A stretch of DNA of 64,000 nucleotides from Arctopsyche grandis (lineage: Eukaryota; Arthropoda; Insecta; Trichoptera; Hydropsychidae). Shown here piece by piece: positions 25,958 to 36,850 of the stretch (within the stretch, counting starts at the first letter, position 1; every line of letters begins with the position of its first letter). The stretch covers positions 11,101,501 to 11,165,500 of the forward strand of contig NC_135362.1 of the NCBI RefSeq assembly GCF_051622035.1, written 5' to 3'. A program made the translations under genes and the position numbers. The notes below the pieces were generated by a model. It saw only the letters and a program-made list of their open reading frames with translations. It had not been told where the DNA came from and did no database searches.

Positions 25958-27266
25958 TATATATTGCATTACATAATAAAATGAGTATTTTCAAAGTTTT
26001 GGTTATCATTAAACCATTTATATATGTATGTATATCCATATATACATACATATATAGATATGCTCATTGCATGTACTTTTTCAATTAAATCACTCGACTG
26101 TATATTATTTTCACTTCAATCATGCATAATTATCGTGACTGCAATTTGCATATTTAGACCATTGAAAATATATTAAATTCAAATTTTATTAATTATATTA
26201 AATTTATTCATATATTTTGTGTATTTTTATTTGTATTTTTTTTTGCCTTCATTTTTATATTAATTTTTAGATAAATCTCTTCAATTATTTGCTTGATTAA
26301 ATACAATACGCTTATTGCTAATTGGAAATAGTGACGAATCGAAGCGTGTATTTTTGGTATTGCTTTTGTATTCGAATTATTCAAAATTGATGTTTATGTA
26401 TTGAATATGTAAAGCGGACTCTACAGCAATACCGCGTGTGTTTCATAAATCAATACTCATTTTGTTTTTTGCATTCGATGAAATTTAGCATATTACGATA
26501 GATTTAAAATTTGTGTTTCATTGCATTGAATAATTACTTGTCAAAATTTTGTTTTATCTGTGATTCTCTTGACTATCGCATAGTATATTTTCAATGCAGT
26601 TTAAACGGTAAGAAGAAATAATGCAAAATAACATTTATGAATGTAAATACATATTTATGTGAGTACCTAAAAAACAGCAATCGTTTGAAATTTTAAATCC
26701 TAACTTTAATTTCAAAGAAGGCCGAGCTTTTAAACTAGGCTTTTGATTAAATATTTATTTAACTTACTAGGTATATCAAGCCTATATGTTTGATTAGATT
26801 AAAAATATATGTACGTAAAAAGGTGTTTGTATAATGAGCGTTGGAAAAGTCGCTAGCGTCAGTGACAGAATTAAATTGTGGTTTTTCCGGAACCGATACG
26901 TGAGCGGTCGGTAAATAAAGTATCGGTGGGCAGGACGAGGGTAGATTTTGGAGAGTAGACCAACCCCTAGTTATACCTATTTATAGAAGCTTTTTAGCTC
27001 TGAAATAGGGCATGTGGATAGCGATTTTGGGCTTTGATCGCTGAAACAAAAGTGTTTTCAGGTACCTATCTCCGTTAGGCACACGCATCCATCGAGCATT
27101 GTTTTGTCATAACAATACCCGGGATTAAAATTTTTCCAACTACCCAATACTACCACTAACATGGAATTAAAACACATGTACATATATCGCCTCATTAGAG
27201 CGCAAATCTGATAACTGTTCATTATTCACTCCAGTCTTTCAATGACTTGAAATTATTTTATAGTGA

Positions 27267-27650
27267 TACTAGCTGAACCCTACATGCGTTGCAATGCCAA
27301 AATAACGCATGCAATTCCCATTCCCGTTCCCGTTCTCGTTCCCGTTCCCGTTCCCGCTCCCGTTCCCGTTCTCGTTCCTATTCTCGTTCCCATTCTCGTT
27401 CCTATTCCCATTTGTCGGAAAAACGCAGGCAGCGAACACATTTGAAATTATTGCGTTGCAATAACACTCATTCCCGTTTTTTCCCGGTTTATTTTCACAG
27501 TAATCTTGCCGGAAATGCATACACCAAATCCTGAAAGTTCCATCGTAATCGGTTTAGTGGCTTAGGAGCATATTCGAGACACACATACAGATATTCATTT
27601 TTATATACATACCTACATATATGTACATATGTATATAGATTTTGCCTGTG
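27267..27650 (+). repeat. ACTAGCTGAACCC-start repeat with (TCCCGT)n core, copy 1
   Basis: It begins ACTAGCTGAACCC, GCGTTGCAATGCC, then a hexanucleotide tract (27316-27410), then CATTTGTCGGAAAAACGC, AGCGAACACATTTGAAAT, and a 3' part with ATGCATACACCAAATCCTGA, AAGTTCCATCGTAATCGGTT and TAGTGGCTTAGGAGC, ending in ATACAG and AT-rich sequence. The same 3' part recurs at 36380-36552 and, more diverged, at about 35970-36040; the CGGAAAAACGC part recurs at 35526. Class is uncertain. Confidence 0.55.
27316..27410. repeat. Hexanucleotide minisatellite (TTCCCG/TTCTCG)n
   Basis: About 15 units of TTCCCG with TTCTCG, TTCCTA and TTCCCA variants. The arginine/serine, proline/valine and glycine/asparagine repeat frames over this stretch are by-products. 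Confidence 0.85.
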
Positions 27651-27761
27651 AATGTGTCAATGAGTGGATTTGGAATTACATATCAATGTACATACATATA
27701 TAAAAGTCATAGATAAAACTTATGACTTTTATACCTATATACATAGATATTTTATATACAT

Positions 27762-28200
27762 AACCAGCATTGTGGACTAGTGGTTAGCATATATGCTTTC
27801 GAACATAGTGGTCACGGGTTCGAGTCTCACTGGTTGCTGTGTTTTGTGACTCCAGGTCGATCGTTTCCTATCGAGTTTGCCAATTTATCTGATTTTCATT
27901 GAAACGGTTCCAACAAATTGGCAACCTTTACCCATTTCTCGCAAATTTAGAGTTTTTGGCATTTCCAATTTCGCTAATTCGTATAAAAATGCTAATTTAT
28001 CCATAAATGTCTCGCAAATTTCAAGTTTTTCAGCATCTCGATATTTGACGATTTATATCAAAATGCTATGAAAATGTACATATTTCTATCAAAAATGTAT
28101 CCATAGATGTCTCTATGATGCTTCGTTAAAATTATTCTGAAAATTGTATATCGATGCTTGTAATTGGCCAGGAAGGCGCATTGGTGTTTGCCTGTTAGGT
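27762..28200 (+). mobile_element. tRNA-derived SINE, family 1, copy C (best preserved)
   Basis: The head has ACTAGTGGTTAGCATATATG (A-box region) and GGTCACGGGTTCGAGTCTC (B-box, about 27812-27830). The body continues TTGTGACTCCAGGTCGATCG, TTTCCTATCGAGTTTGCCAA, TTTATCTGATTTTCATTG, AAACGGTTCCAACAAATTGG, CCATTTCTCGCAAAT and TCAGCATCTCGA. It ends near GGTGTTTGCCTGTTAGG, a motif echoed by GGGGTTTACCTAAGTA at the end of copy B. The body shows an internally duplicated segment (CTCGCAAATTT occurs twice). Confidence 0.75.
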
Positions 28201-29079
28201 ATTCTTGGTATATATGTATGTATGTAAAAATAACATGAAATAAAATATGTAAAATGACAATGTGTGCACTGATAGTATACGAAAACAAGAACAGAAGTAC
28301 TCTACTACTTAATTAAAAAAAAATGCCATAATATTAATATTATATTAATTTTCATATGTACTACTATGTTCCGTGTTTGAATCAATATGTCTACGTAGAT
28401 AATGTCCGAGGTAGTGTTAGCGCACCTCAATATGTACAATGGTAAGGGTTAATTGTGGCTCCTCGATAGTCAATGTTCTACAGTTTGAGAAGCGCTCAAT
28501 TCAGCTATAGTTCTATAGATATGTCTCGTATCTATGTATGTGGTATCCAAACAGATCGGGTGGTACGTCGTTGGAATTTAGATTGGTCCAAATTTACGTA
28601 TATGTACCTGGTCGGAAGTGTGTGGTCTCCGCCTTGATCCTTTTGATCCTTCACGTCCAGGATCGTTTGTGTGTGTGTGTGTGTGTGTATCTGAATAGAC
28701 AGGACACTAAATTGAAATCCCACAATCAGTTAATCCTAACCGAACGTCTAATCTGGCGTCTAATTGTTTTAGCTTTGACGTCGCTCATCATGCCGGCTGC
28801 AATAAACATTTGCACCGAATCGCATTTCAAAATCATTCATGTGTTATTAGTATTAGTCTATTGGTATTAATAATTAGTCTATTCGTGAAAGCTTACACAT
28901 ATTTTTTTTTATTAAATACAATTCTATCGAAGGTGCTTTGATAGGAGTAATCCCAAGGCGACACAAATGTGGTTAGATTATATTTACATATGTAAGTAAT
29001 AACAATTTCAAACGTTACAGTACAATTATATGTATCTATATAGAATACAATAGAGATATCTATGGTACAATCGACAAAT

Positions 29080-29240
29080 TTTTGATATACAGCAAATTTG
29101 TGAGAAAAAAATCACAGAGTTAAGCGAGATAAGATCTGTGTTTTTTTAATAACCACAAAATCTTGCCAGTACTGTATTTGGCCGGGACTTCTCTACTGGT
29201 AAGCAATAGCTCTTCCAGTCAGCTACACTGTGGGTATATA
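29080..29240 (-). mobile_element. tRNA-derived SINE, family 2, copy G (decayed)
   Basis: Read on the minus strand: AGCTATTGCTTACCAGTAGA, GAAGTCCCGGCCAAATACAG, TACTGGCAAGATTTTGTGG, then a body with TTTTCTCACAAATTTGC. This parallels copy F (AGCTAGTGCATACCGGTAGA and so on), with the B box lost. It abuts MITE copy 2. Confidence 0.45.
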
Positions 29241-29252
29241 CATGCATGTATA

Positions 29253-29536
29253 ATATATGAGCAGTTATATTTGAAAGTGGCGGAAGTCCAATTTCCAGTT
29301 CCAAAAAAACTATTCCTAAACAGGAATATTGTTTTTGGAACTGGAACTTAATTCACAAATTGTTATCACTTATTTTAATTCGATATATCCAAAATTTTGA
29401 AAAAGAAGAAAAAACGTATTACCAGTATTTTTAAATATTGCTAAACGCAAAACATTATATTTAATGCTTTGCGGGATATTTCTCGAAATGAAGAAAAGTG
29501 GACTTATGACACTTTCAATTATAACGGCTCGTATAT
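29253..29536 (+). mobile_element. MITE copy 2 (same family as 3211-3470)
   Basis: The left TIR is ATATGAGCAGTTATATTTGA then AAGTGGCGGAAGTCCAATTT. The reverse complement of the right end reads ACGAGCCGTTATAATTGAAA then GTGTCATAAGTCCACTTTT. The internal part carries a local hairpin-like duplication around AGTTCCAAAAA and TTTTTGGAACT not seen in copy 1. Confidence 0.7.
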
Positions 29537-31106
29537 TTAATGGTCGAGGAAAAAAGCTTTATGCTCAGGCAGTGTTTTAAAAATTCTACTGGGCTTATTT
29601 CAAATGTATAAGAAATAAGTACATATGTATGTATGTACATATATTGGAACTTATTCGTGACCAATATATATTAATAAGTGTATATTTATAGAAAAAACAC
29701 GCTTTACTAGTGGGAATCGTGAAAACATTACGTCTTCATGAGATAAAAGCAGTGTACGTGATCGAACAAAATGTGCGGGTTGTTTCGGTGTGCCGAATAA
29801 TTAATTTGTGCGGATTAAGTCAGCCTGGTTAAATAAATATTCAACGTGGTTTTTTGTGCGAAGTTGACGTTTTTAAAATAAACAGAAATGGCGGCGAAAA
29901 ATTTCACGAACGCTACATAAATATATGAACGTCGAGTGAAAGCTAAACATTTAACGCGATAATAAAAGGCGACTGCTGAAAGCTCGTCTCTCGGGGAATA
30001 CTCTGAAGGACTTCATTCATGCGAAAGCTTTTAACAAGCGCGTTTTCAGCAGTTCTTATAGCCACGGAAAACACACACAATTACACATAAACACTTTCTA
30101 TTAGTGCGAAATAAATATAAAAGAAAATACACGTGTTCTCTAGAACGAATTCGACCTCACTCTATGAGCATTATATTATATATCCTAAAAACAACAAAGG
30201 AAAATGTTTGTTTAGAGTGAAATTAAATATTTGCACCTGCTGCTGAAAAAATGTAATAAATATTTTCTTGGAAATTCGTTAATAAACTCGTTGTTCATTA
30301 AAACCAATTTCAATAATCCGTCTCTTGGTCTGGAATATCGAACGCTTTATTCGAAATATAAATTACTTTGAGACTTGATTCAATTTCAGTATAAGACGTC
30401 CATTTTTCCAGGTCGTTCTATCGAGGCTGAATTTAAATAATTTTGCATTCAAATTAAATATACGAAAAATTACATTTAAATCGGCACTGTTCGAAGAAGG
30501 ATTTTTTTTATTTGCATTAAAATGATGTGTGCTTTGAGTGAATGTAATGTGAGTGGCATTATGTTTGTTGTTTAAATGATTGTCTAAATTCAACAGATGC
30601 ATGTATAATATAACGTAATGTGATACATTGACTTCACCAACCCACATCAAGGTTTATGTTTGTGAAAGCTTTAGTTCTATATATAATTTAATGAGAGCCA
30701 TTGTGTTCCTGTACACAATACATATATTTAATGAATAATCTTATATTTATTCAATCAATATATTTTTAAAACATTCTATTATTAATTGAGAAAGTTTTGG
30801 GCAGAATGCTTTAATTTTTTTTTACTTAATACATTTTAAATTTTATAAAAAAAAAAAACAATGACAAAATGGTGCAAATTGCGCATAGTTTCAAAAGATA
30901 AATTCTTCTAAAGCAAACGATTCTTCGTACGTTTTATTCCACTTTCGTAACTTGGAAATAGTTCGAAGCTCTTTATCGCCTATGTACATATTTTATTTTA
31001 TTGGATAAAGTTTAAAAGCACCGAGTTCAATTTGATCAAAAATCTATATTTTTAAAAGTCGTAATTTTTAGTACTATTCATTTTAATTGTTTCATTTTAT
31101 CTTTAG

Positions 31107-31299
31107 GGTACAAGAAACAGACGGATCGTACTTCGAAAGCTTCACAGCCTTGTCATGGAAACAAGAAAATAGAAGGCTGGGCGCTTTGAGAGCCGGAGAA
31201 GCCAGAGCAGAGCAGCCTCCACCATGCGAATCGGCTTTGGGAATTGCTCGCAAGTCCAGCGAAATGAGCCCACACGAAAAGGAAGCCCTTTACGTCGAG
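31107..31299 (+). CDS. unc-13-4A: Unc-13-4A / BAIAP3-like protein, coding exon 3
   Basis: The acceptor TTTATCTTTAG precedes 31107, completing a Gly codon with exon 2 (phase 2 to phase 2). The exon encodes about residues 135-199, including DGSYFESFTALSWKQENRR and a C-terminal SPHEKEALYVE. The tryptophan-containing FTALSWKQENRR segment and the EKEALYVE helix leading into the first C2 domain are what I associate with BAIAP3/Unc13-4 proteins. A basic and charged middle (ALRAGEARAEQ) joins them. The donor is GTCGAG|GTAATT, phase 0, matching exon 4. The open frame runs past the donor but loses its coding look there. Confidence 0.75.
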
Positions 31300-31508
31300 G
31301 TAATTCATCATCTTTATCATTCACTAATAAAAAATAAAAACTATCCATATATTGATACTACGTGCGTCAGTGTTGGCTACGCGAGCGTAGTTTATATTTT
31401 GAGCGTGAACCTTTTTTTTCGACTAATAAAGGACGAGTACCAGTCAAGAAGTCGATATTATTTTCGCTTCTTTTGATAATAAATACCTGCAATTAATATT
31501 TATGATAT

Positions 31509-31849
31509 TGTAACTTGGGAACATGAGAGTGAGTATCCACTATCTAAATACATTCGTGGGTGAACAATAGAGACCCTGGATTAGGCTAACAGGACTCGTA
31601 AGTGCCCGAACAAAGGATACGCTGGAGTTCTCTCAGAACAATAGACTCTTTGAGTGCCTAGACAATAGACACACTAGTAGATCGGGTAAGCTGTGGTGTG
31701 CAACTTGTCCTTTATAAGGAAGTACACACGGTAGATCAGATTGTTCTGGAGTGAGCGGTGGTTTTGCGTGGACCTCCCAGATCGTTGAATAAATGCTGTG
31801 AAGCGACTTTGGCCTTTCATTTGGATCCTAAACGCACTCCTTTGCAACA
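31509..31849 (+). mobile_element. Solo LTR, TGTAAC...GCAACA, with ATAT duplications
   Basis: A 341-bp block starts TGTAACTTGGG and ends TTTGCAACA, the TGT...ACA ends of an LTR. It is flanked on both sides by ATAT (31505-31508 and 31850-31853). Inside are a TATA-like TTTATAAGG (31711-31719) and, about 70 bp on, AATAAA (31788-31793), the usual U3-R-U5 order. No primer binding site, gag-pol or second LTR is nearby, so this fits LTR-LTR recombination. A 4-bp duplication would fit Gypsy or Bel/Pao; the orientation is taken from the TATA/AATAAA order. Confidence 0.7.
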
Positions 31850-33361
31850 ATATATTACATAGTACCTGCTATTCCCGTTCATTGAGATTATTTTTGTGTG
31901 AAATGACTGTTAACTAAATACTTTTTTCTCTTAGTAAGAGATTATTTAGCTGCCAGCAGGGATGTTCATTTTATTTAAAAAATAATACTCTCAAAAGAGC
32001 CGAATAGTTAAAAATAGGAAATAATGTTTATTACGGACGGACAGGCCAATGTTGTTAAATTTATGTAAGTGCAAGCCTAATTAGAAAAGTAGGTATAAAC
32101 CTCACCGAGAAAGATAAACTTATCCAAAATATTTAACACGAAAATATAAATATTGTTATTTACATAGTTATTTATTTTATTACAATAATTTATTACAGTA
32201 CTTGTTTATTTTGTTGAAATATATATTATATTTTATAATGAAAGCCCCTGTCAACTGCATCTATAGAAAAAAAAATAGGCCAGTAAGATAATACTGGAAA
32301 AATTAACTAAGCCCAAAAATTGCCCGCGTGGCCACTACTGCCGTACGTAGAGATAAAAAAAAAATCACCCGTATTTCTGCCGCACGTATGTCACATGAGA
32401 TGGATTCACTGTCAGTCTAGCTAAAACTAATTATCATTTAGTTTGTATAGCATATGTATGTATATGTAGACGTCGAGGTCACCCTTTTTTGCTAATTTAC
32501 TTCTTATTCCTTGAATATGTTTCGAGCTGTGAAGTTTCGCATTCGATTCGTTCGGTTTTGATCCACCCGGTCGTAGGTACAAGTGCCGAAGTTCTCCATT
32601 AAAACTTTGGCAATTCGCTAGGAGTGCTTTGCATTAAAGAGGCCTCGCTTTGATGTGCTCGAGAACGATGTCGGACGATATAGAAGCTCGAAATCAAAAG
32701 CACCGTTGCTTCTTTTTCGTTCACGGGGAATGAAAAAAAGGACAACTTTTAATACGATTTTTCTGTTGATTTGTACGCCCGCCACCCCATCTCGATTCCT
32801 CTTTCATCTTCGCACTCGGCGTGTTAAATGGCTGACAATTTGTTGTCTTCTCCTTTGAGACGTTGCAATAAGAGCTCGTTGCATGTGACACGCAATCAAA
32901 CACCAAGTAAAACTTTAGACTTTTCCCGTTGAAACATGGAATTAAAATAAAATGAATGCGTGCATTAAACTATGACGCGTATAAAAACATACATATACAT
33001 ATGTATATGTATAAAGCAACTAGGGATCCCAATACCGGTATTACTAGATTTTGTTTGTCAAAATTTAACCTTCAGTACTACTAGTAGTACAAAATAGACT
33101 ACCGGTAGTACCGAAATATAATAATTTCAATTGTACGTCATTGAATTGTTTTGAATTTAGAAGAAAACGCTGTATTGAATAATTTGAATGAATTAGTCTA
33201 AAAATGAGTAAAAATGAAACACTCAACATTATTTTTAAACTGCTATTCAAAAGAGTCACTACGTGTATCATAGATTTAAAATCAAAGATCGAAAATATCG
33301 TACTTATACCTGAGAATATTTCCGATTATATGTGTATATTAATATATAACTGACTGTTAAA

Positions 33362-33577
33362 AATGAAAAGTCTCGTCGGCTTCCGATTGTTTCATAAGCC
33401 AATTTTTTCACTCGACAATTATTTGAAAACATACACATATAATATTTAAAATCTTTAAAATCACTTGAGAATGAGAAGTCTCGTCGGCTTCCGATTGTTT
33501 CATAAATCAATTTTTTCACTAGACAATTATTTAAAAACATACACATATAATATTTAAAATCTTTAAAATCATTTGAA
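33362..33577. repeat. Tandem duplication, two 108-bp units
   Basis: AGTCTCGTCGGCTTCCGATT recurs with a 108-bp period (33369 and 33477), and the similarity extends through CAATTTTTTCACT and ATACACATATAATATTTAAA. Only a handful of differences separate the units, so the duplication is fairly recent. The repeated minus-strand peptide it encodes is not evidence for a gene. Confidence 0.8.
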
Positions 33578-35397
33578 TTTTTCAAAACAAGGAGCTCGCA
33601 AAAATTCATTCACTTTTTTTTGACACTCGCTGATCGGTAATTCGCACGATGTACACTATTTTGTAATTCAAAAAGTAATTAATCATAGTGATTGAATAAA
33701 ATAATTAATTATTAGCTGACGGATAGTTAATTTATATTTTATTGGTAATTATAAAATGTTATTGTACCAATTACTAATAAATACCGGTCAGGACTGGAAG
33801 TGGAAGGAAGCGCATGCTCTTGTTCGAACAGCGGCCCATTGAGCTCATAGTTTTTTTTTTCCTTTTACTTCAGGTGTACAATACAAGTACAAGAAAATTA
33901 AATTATCGAGCACTCCTATTTGTGAACATTTCCATTTCCTCATATTTTATCATAACATTTAAATTGATAAAAGAGTGACTTTCATCATGTTAAAGAATAT
34001 TCATCGTAGACAAAAATTAAGATTATTTATTCAACTTTAATTTTAAAACAATTTAATTTAACAATTTAATTTCAATTTGTAAATTTGAAATTAGATTTAC
34101 AAGTTACAAAATATTTTTTAAAATATTCAAAATCTATTTATTCAAAATATTCAAAATCGCTAACTTGAAGTTTGACAATTTAATGATTCAACGTTTAAAA
34201 CGCTTTTGACGGTCACGCACAAGTACTTTTGGCTTCACGAATCGCTGATTTTTAAAAGCTTTTATTTATATTTCTATACATTTGTACCGAACTGCAAAAA
34301 CAGTTTTACGGCTATAAATATTTGCGCATAATTTATATGTACATATATTGCATATAACAAATTATGTTAATTGAATATATAATATTACAAATCCTGTCGA
34401 AAAGAAACCACCCGTTTAAATAAGGTGTTCAAGGAGTAAAACATTTTGTAATATAAAAATATGTGGAAATAATATTTGTATTTATCATACATTTGATTCT
34501 ATATACGTTTTATATTAATGTATCATACGTACATTATTTGTAGGTATATTGATTTTAAATAAAGTACAATTTTTATCGTTTGGCACTTTTACCTATTTTA
34601 TATTTTTATCTGCTTTTTCTTTCTTCTCCTTAATATTCTACGAATATTATTTTTAGTAAAAAGTTTGCAAAATAATGTTTGATAAAAAAACATCATATTT
34701 ATTCGGGAAAATTCAAACGCAACCCTATTTATTAATATATTTGATGAGAAGAGATTCTTCAAGTACTCCATGGAATGTTTTCAGAAGCGAAGCATTCCAT
34801 AGTATATGTATATAATAATAGAGATCGTTTCAGCCTCAGGGGTGTTCTTCTACCCCCTTTTCTAATCTAAAAGTCATACTTTGTACGTTCATCGGCACAA
34901 AGCTCGCAGCAGCCGTTTGTCGGAGTTCAATTAACGCCGTTATACACAAAGTATAATAAAAAAAGGATAATGATACAACGGATTTAGAATCGCAATGACC
35001 TGAACCCGCTCCCGGTTGACTCGAATTAATGGAGTCGTATCTTTCCGGACGATACGGCGAAAGTAAGTGACTTTGGACACGCATGTACGGAAAACGTCAC
35101 TTTAATAAGTAAAAATTGCGAATCGTTTCCGGCACGCCAATGGAGAGAGTAATGCGAAAAGAAATACTCGCTTACGTATTACTCTATACAAATATTCCGA
35201 TCGACGATAGAATGTGATTTTATATTATACATTACTTTTTTCTTTAAAAAATTACATTGATTAAAAAAATTATGATTCATTTATCTCATATTTTTCGCTT
35301 TTCTCAAATTGCTCAAATTGCTTTGTGAACATCATTGAACGACGCTTTACAGAATCATCAACCTTTGACGCAATACTGTGAACTTACTACGAACGAA

Positions 35398-35475
35398 TCA
35401 CACTGAGCCACAAAAATATACCGGAGCGGAGACTAATCAATCTTTACAAAATTCGAATTTGACAATGGTTTTTGT
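35398..35475 (+). mobile_element. Solo end of the CACTGAG inverted-repeat family
   Basis: CACTGAGCCACAAAAATATA, then CCGGAGCGGAGACTAATCAA and TCTTTACAAAATT match the arms of the element at 51320-52072 (for example GGAGACTAATCAATCTTTAC). Only one arm is present. It abuts the CGGAAAAACGC repeat to its right. Confidence 0.55.
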
Positions 35476-35499
35476 TGTTTTTCTCTCGATATAATTATA

Positions 35500-36060
35500 A
35501 TATTCATCCCATTACCGTTCCCATTTGTCGGAAAAACGCAAGCAGCGAACACATTTGAAATAATTGTTTGTTTATTTTACCCTAACAACCCTAACAATTT
35601 TATTTTACCAATCAAGTGGAAATGTCTAACACCGCCTTAAGTTTTCGTTACATGTCAAATTAAAGTAAATAGGTAAATATACAATGTAACCTTTAATATT
35701 TGCACTCACGGAAATACATGTCTACCAATACTCTTCCCATAGCTTCGCCAGCATATGATAAAAGCATATGATCGCCAGAGTTTGCGGTAGCGATAAAATA
35801 ATTTTCTCTTGTCAACGCACTGTGATCGAATGACAAAATGTTCGTTTTGCCTAGTGACTTGATGTCTTTCGCCAATAGTGTCATAAATGAACCTTCAGAA
35901 TCTCTTTTGTGGTGTGTAGTTTTACAAAGCGTCTTGTTAATTTAGTTTTAGCTTGTTCTGCTACAGCTTCCCGGACATGCATTCAACAAATCCTGAAAAT
36001 TCCATCATAATCGGTTGATTGTTTTAGGAGCCTTTTTATTTAAATGTATGAAATGGTAGT
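35500..36060. repeat. CGGAAAAACGC-type dispersed repeat, copy 2, with coding-like insert
   Basis: The left part TTCCCATTTGTCGGAAAAAC and AGCGAACACATTTGAAAT matches 27407-27450. The right part ACATGCATTCAACAAATCCT then ATCATAATCGGTTGATTG and TTTAGGAGCC matches the 3' part of 27267-27650. Between them is extra sequence with a minus-strand open frame (35693-35884) of protein-like composition (SLGKTNILSFDHSALTREN, GDHMLLSYAGEAMGR) that I do not recognise. This copy may be closer to a longer, possibly autonomous, parent. Confidence 0.45.
35693..35884 (-). pseudogene. Unrecognised coding-like segment inside a repeat
   Basis: A 63-codon minus-strand frame, extendable upstream without a stop for about 14 codons. 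The composition is protein-like (FDHSALTRENYFIATANS, MLLSYAGEAMGRVLVDMY). It sits between the left and right parts of a dispersed repeat, so it is probably a scrap of a transposon protein. A second such frame (36073-36324, minus, with GNHDNQLVFDGTALKRR) lies just beyond. Neither matches a family I can name. Confidence 0.3.
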
Positions 36061-36379
36061 TTCCTACTTTACCTACCAATAAAAACACTGGTAATGTAAA
36101 TGCTCCTTGGTTTTTGTATTTGTTAATGTTCCTGGCTTTCCGTTGCTTTGTCCGCGACTTAATACGAATTTGCTTTCTTTAATTGGCAAACGTCGCGTTT
36201 TAAGTAATGGTTGGAGTTGGCGGACTTGTATATCGCGTTTCAAGTGATGGTTGGAGATCAAACAACGTCTTTTTAAAGCCGTGCCGTCAAAAACCAACTG
36301 GTTATCGTGGTTGCCAACAAACAAATTTCCTTAACTACACAATGGCGCTTCATACTTTTGCGTCGATAATACGAATTAC

Positions 36380-36552
36380 GAATATTATTATTAAGAGGTT
36401 ATTTCCCGTTTTTTTTCACAGTAATCTTTCCAGACATGCATACAACAAATACTGAAAGTTCCATCGTAATCGGTTCAGTGGTTTAGGAGCCTATTCAAGA
36501 CAGACAGACAAATAGACAAACATTTAATTTTATATACATATGTATATAGATG
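36380..36552 (+). repeat. ACTAG/CGGAAAAACGC repeat, 3' part, copy 3
   Basis: CCCGTTTTTTTTCACAGTAA, TCTTTCCAGACATGCATAC, AAGTTCCATCGTAATCGGTT, CAGTGGTTTAGGAGCCTATT and an ACAGACAGACAAATAGAC tail followed by ATATAGAT. It matches 27475-27600 almost throughout. The GACA-rich tail and terminal ATATAGAT are the family's 3' signature here. Confidence 0.55.
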
Positions 36553-36850
36553 AGCGCCTAAAAAATGCGCAATTTTTTATGGTTCAATCAATAATCAGAT
36601 GTTTTTCTATTGATTGTAATTTTTTATTGCTTTAAAATAGGTATAATTATATATCTAGCGAATTTTAAAAGTCAAAATTTATTTTATTCTCGAGCCATGT
36701 ATCCATAGGGCCAATTTTATATGTCACTACGTTTACAAGGATATTTAAAGTCTCGATATTTATTTTAACCTAAACGTACTAATTCATGAGGTAGATGATT
36801 TTTAATTACAATATGAAGAATTTGAAAAAATATTTGATTATTGATTTCGT

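Larger units (their letters stand above)
24433..31106 (+). other. Intron 2 of the unc-13-4A-like gene
   Basis: The donor GTATGA at 24433 and the acceptor TTTTATCTTTAG ending at 31106 bound a 6.7-kb intron. It contains the Tc1/mariner-like element (25362-25957), the ACTAG hexanucleotide repeat (27267-27650), a family-1 SINE (27762-28200), a (GT)n run near 28667-28688, a family-2 SINE fragment (29080-29240) and MITE copy 2 (29253-29536). The stretches 25970-26830 and 29540-31080 show nothing I recognise. A GC-richer block at about 26840-27110 is unassigned. Confidence 0.6.

Noticed and set aside
27263..27534. Arg/Ser, Pro/Val and Gly/Asn repeat proteins
   Set aside because: They are three readings of one hexanucleotide minisatellite.
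33059..33115. Short palindrome TACTACTAGTAGTA as a regulatory site
   Set aside because: A 14-bp palindrome with no partner sites or context; chance is plausible.
33304..33609. Minus-strand protein with an internal repeat
   Set aside because: The repeat is a DNA-level 108-bp tandem duplication in non-coding sequence.
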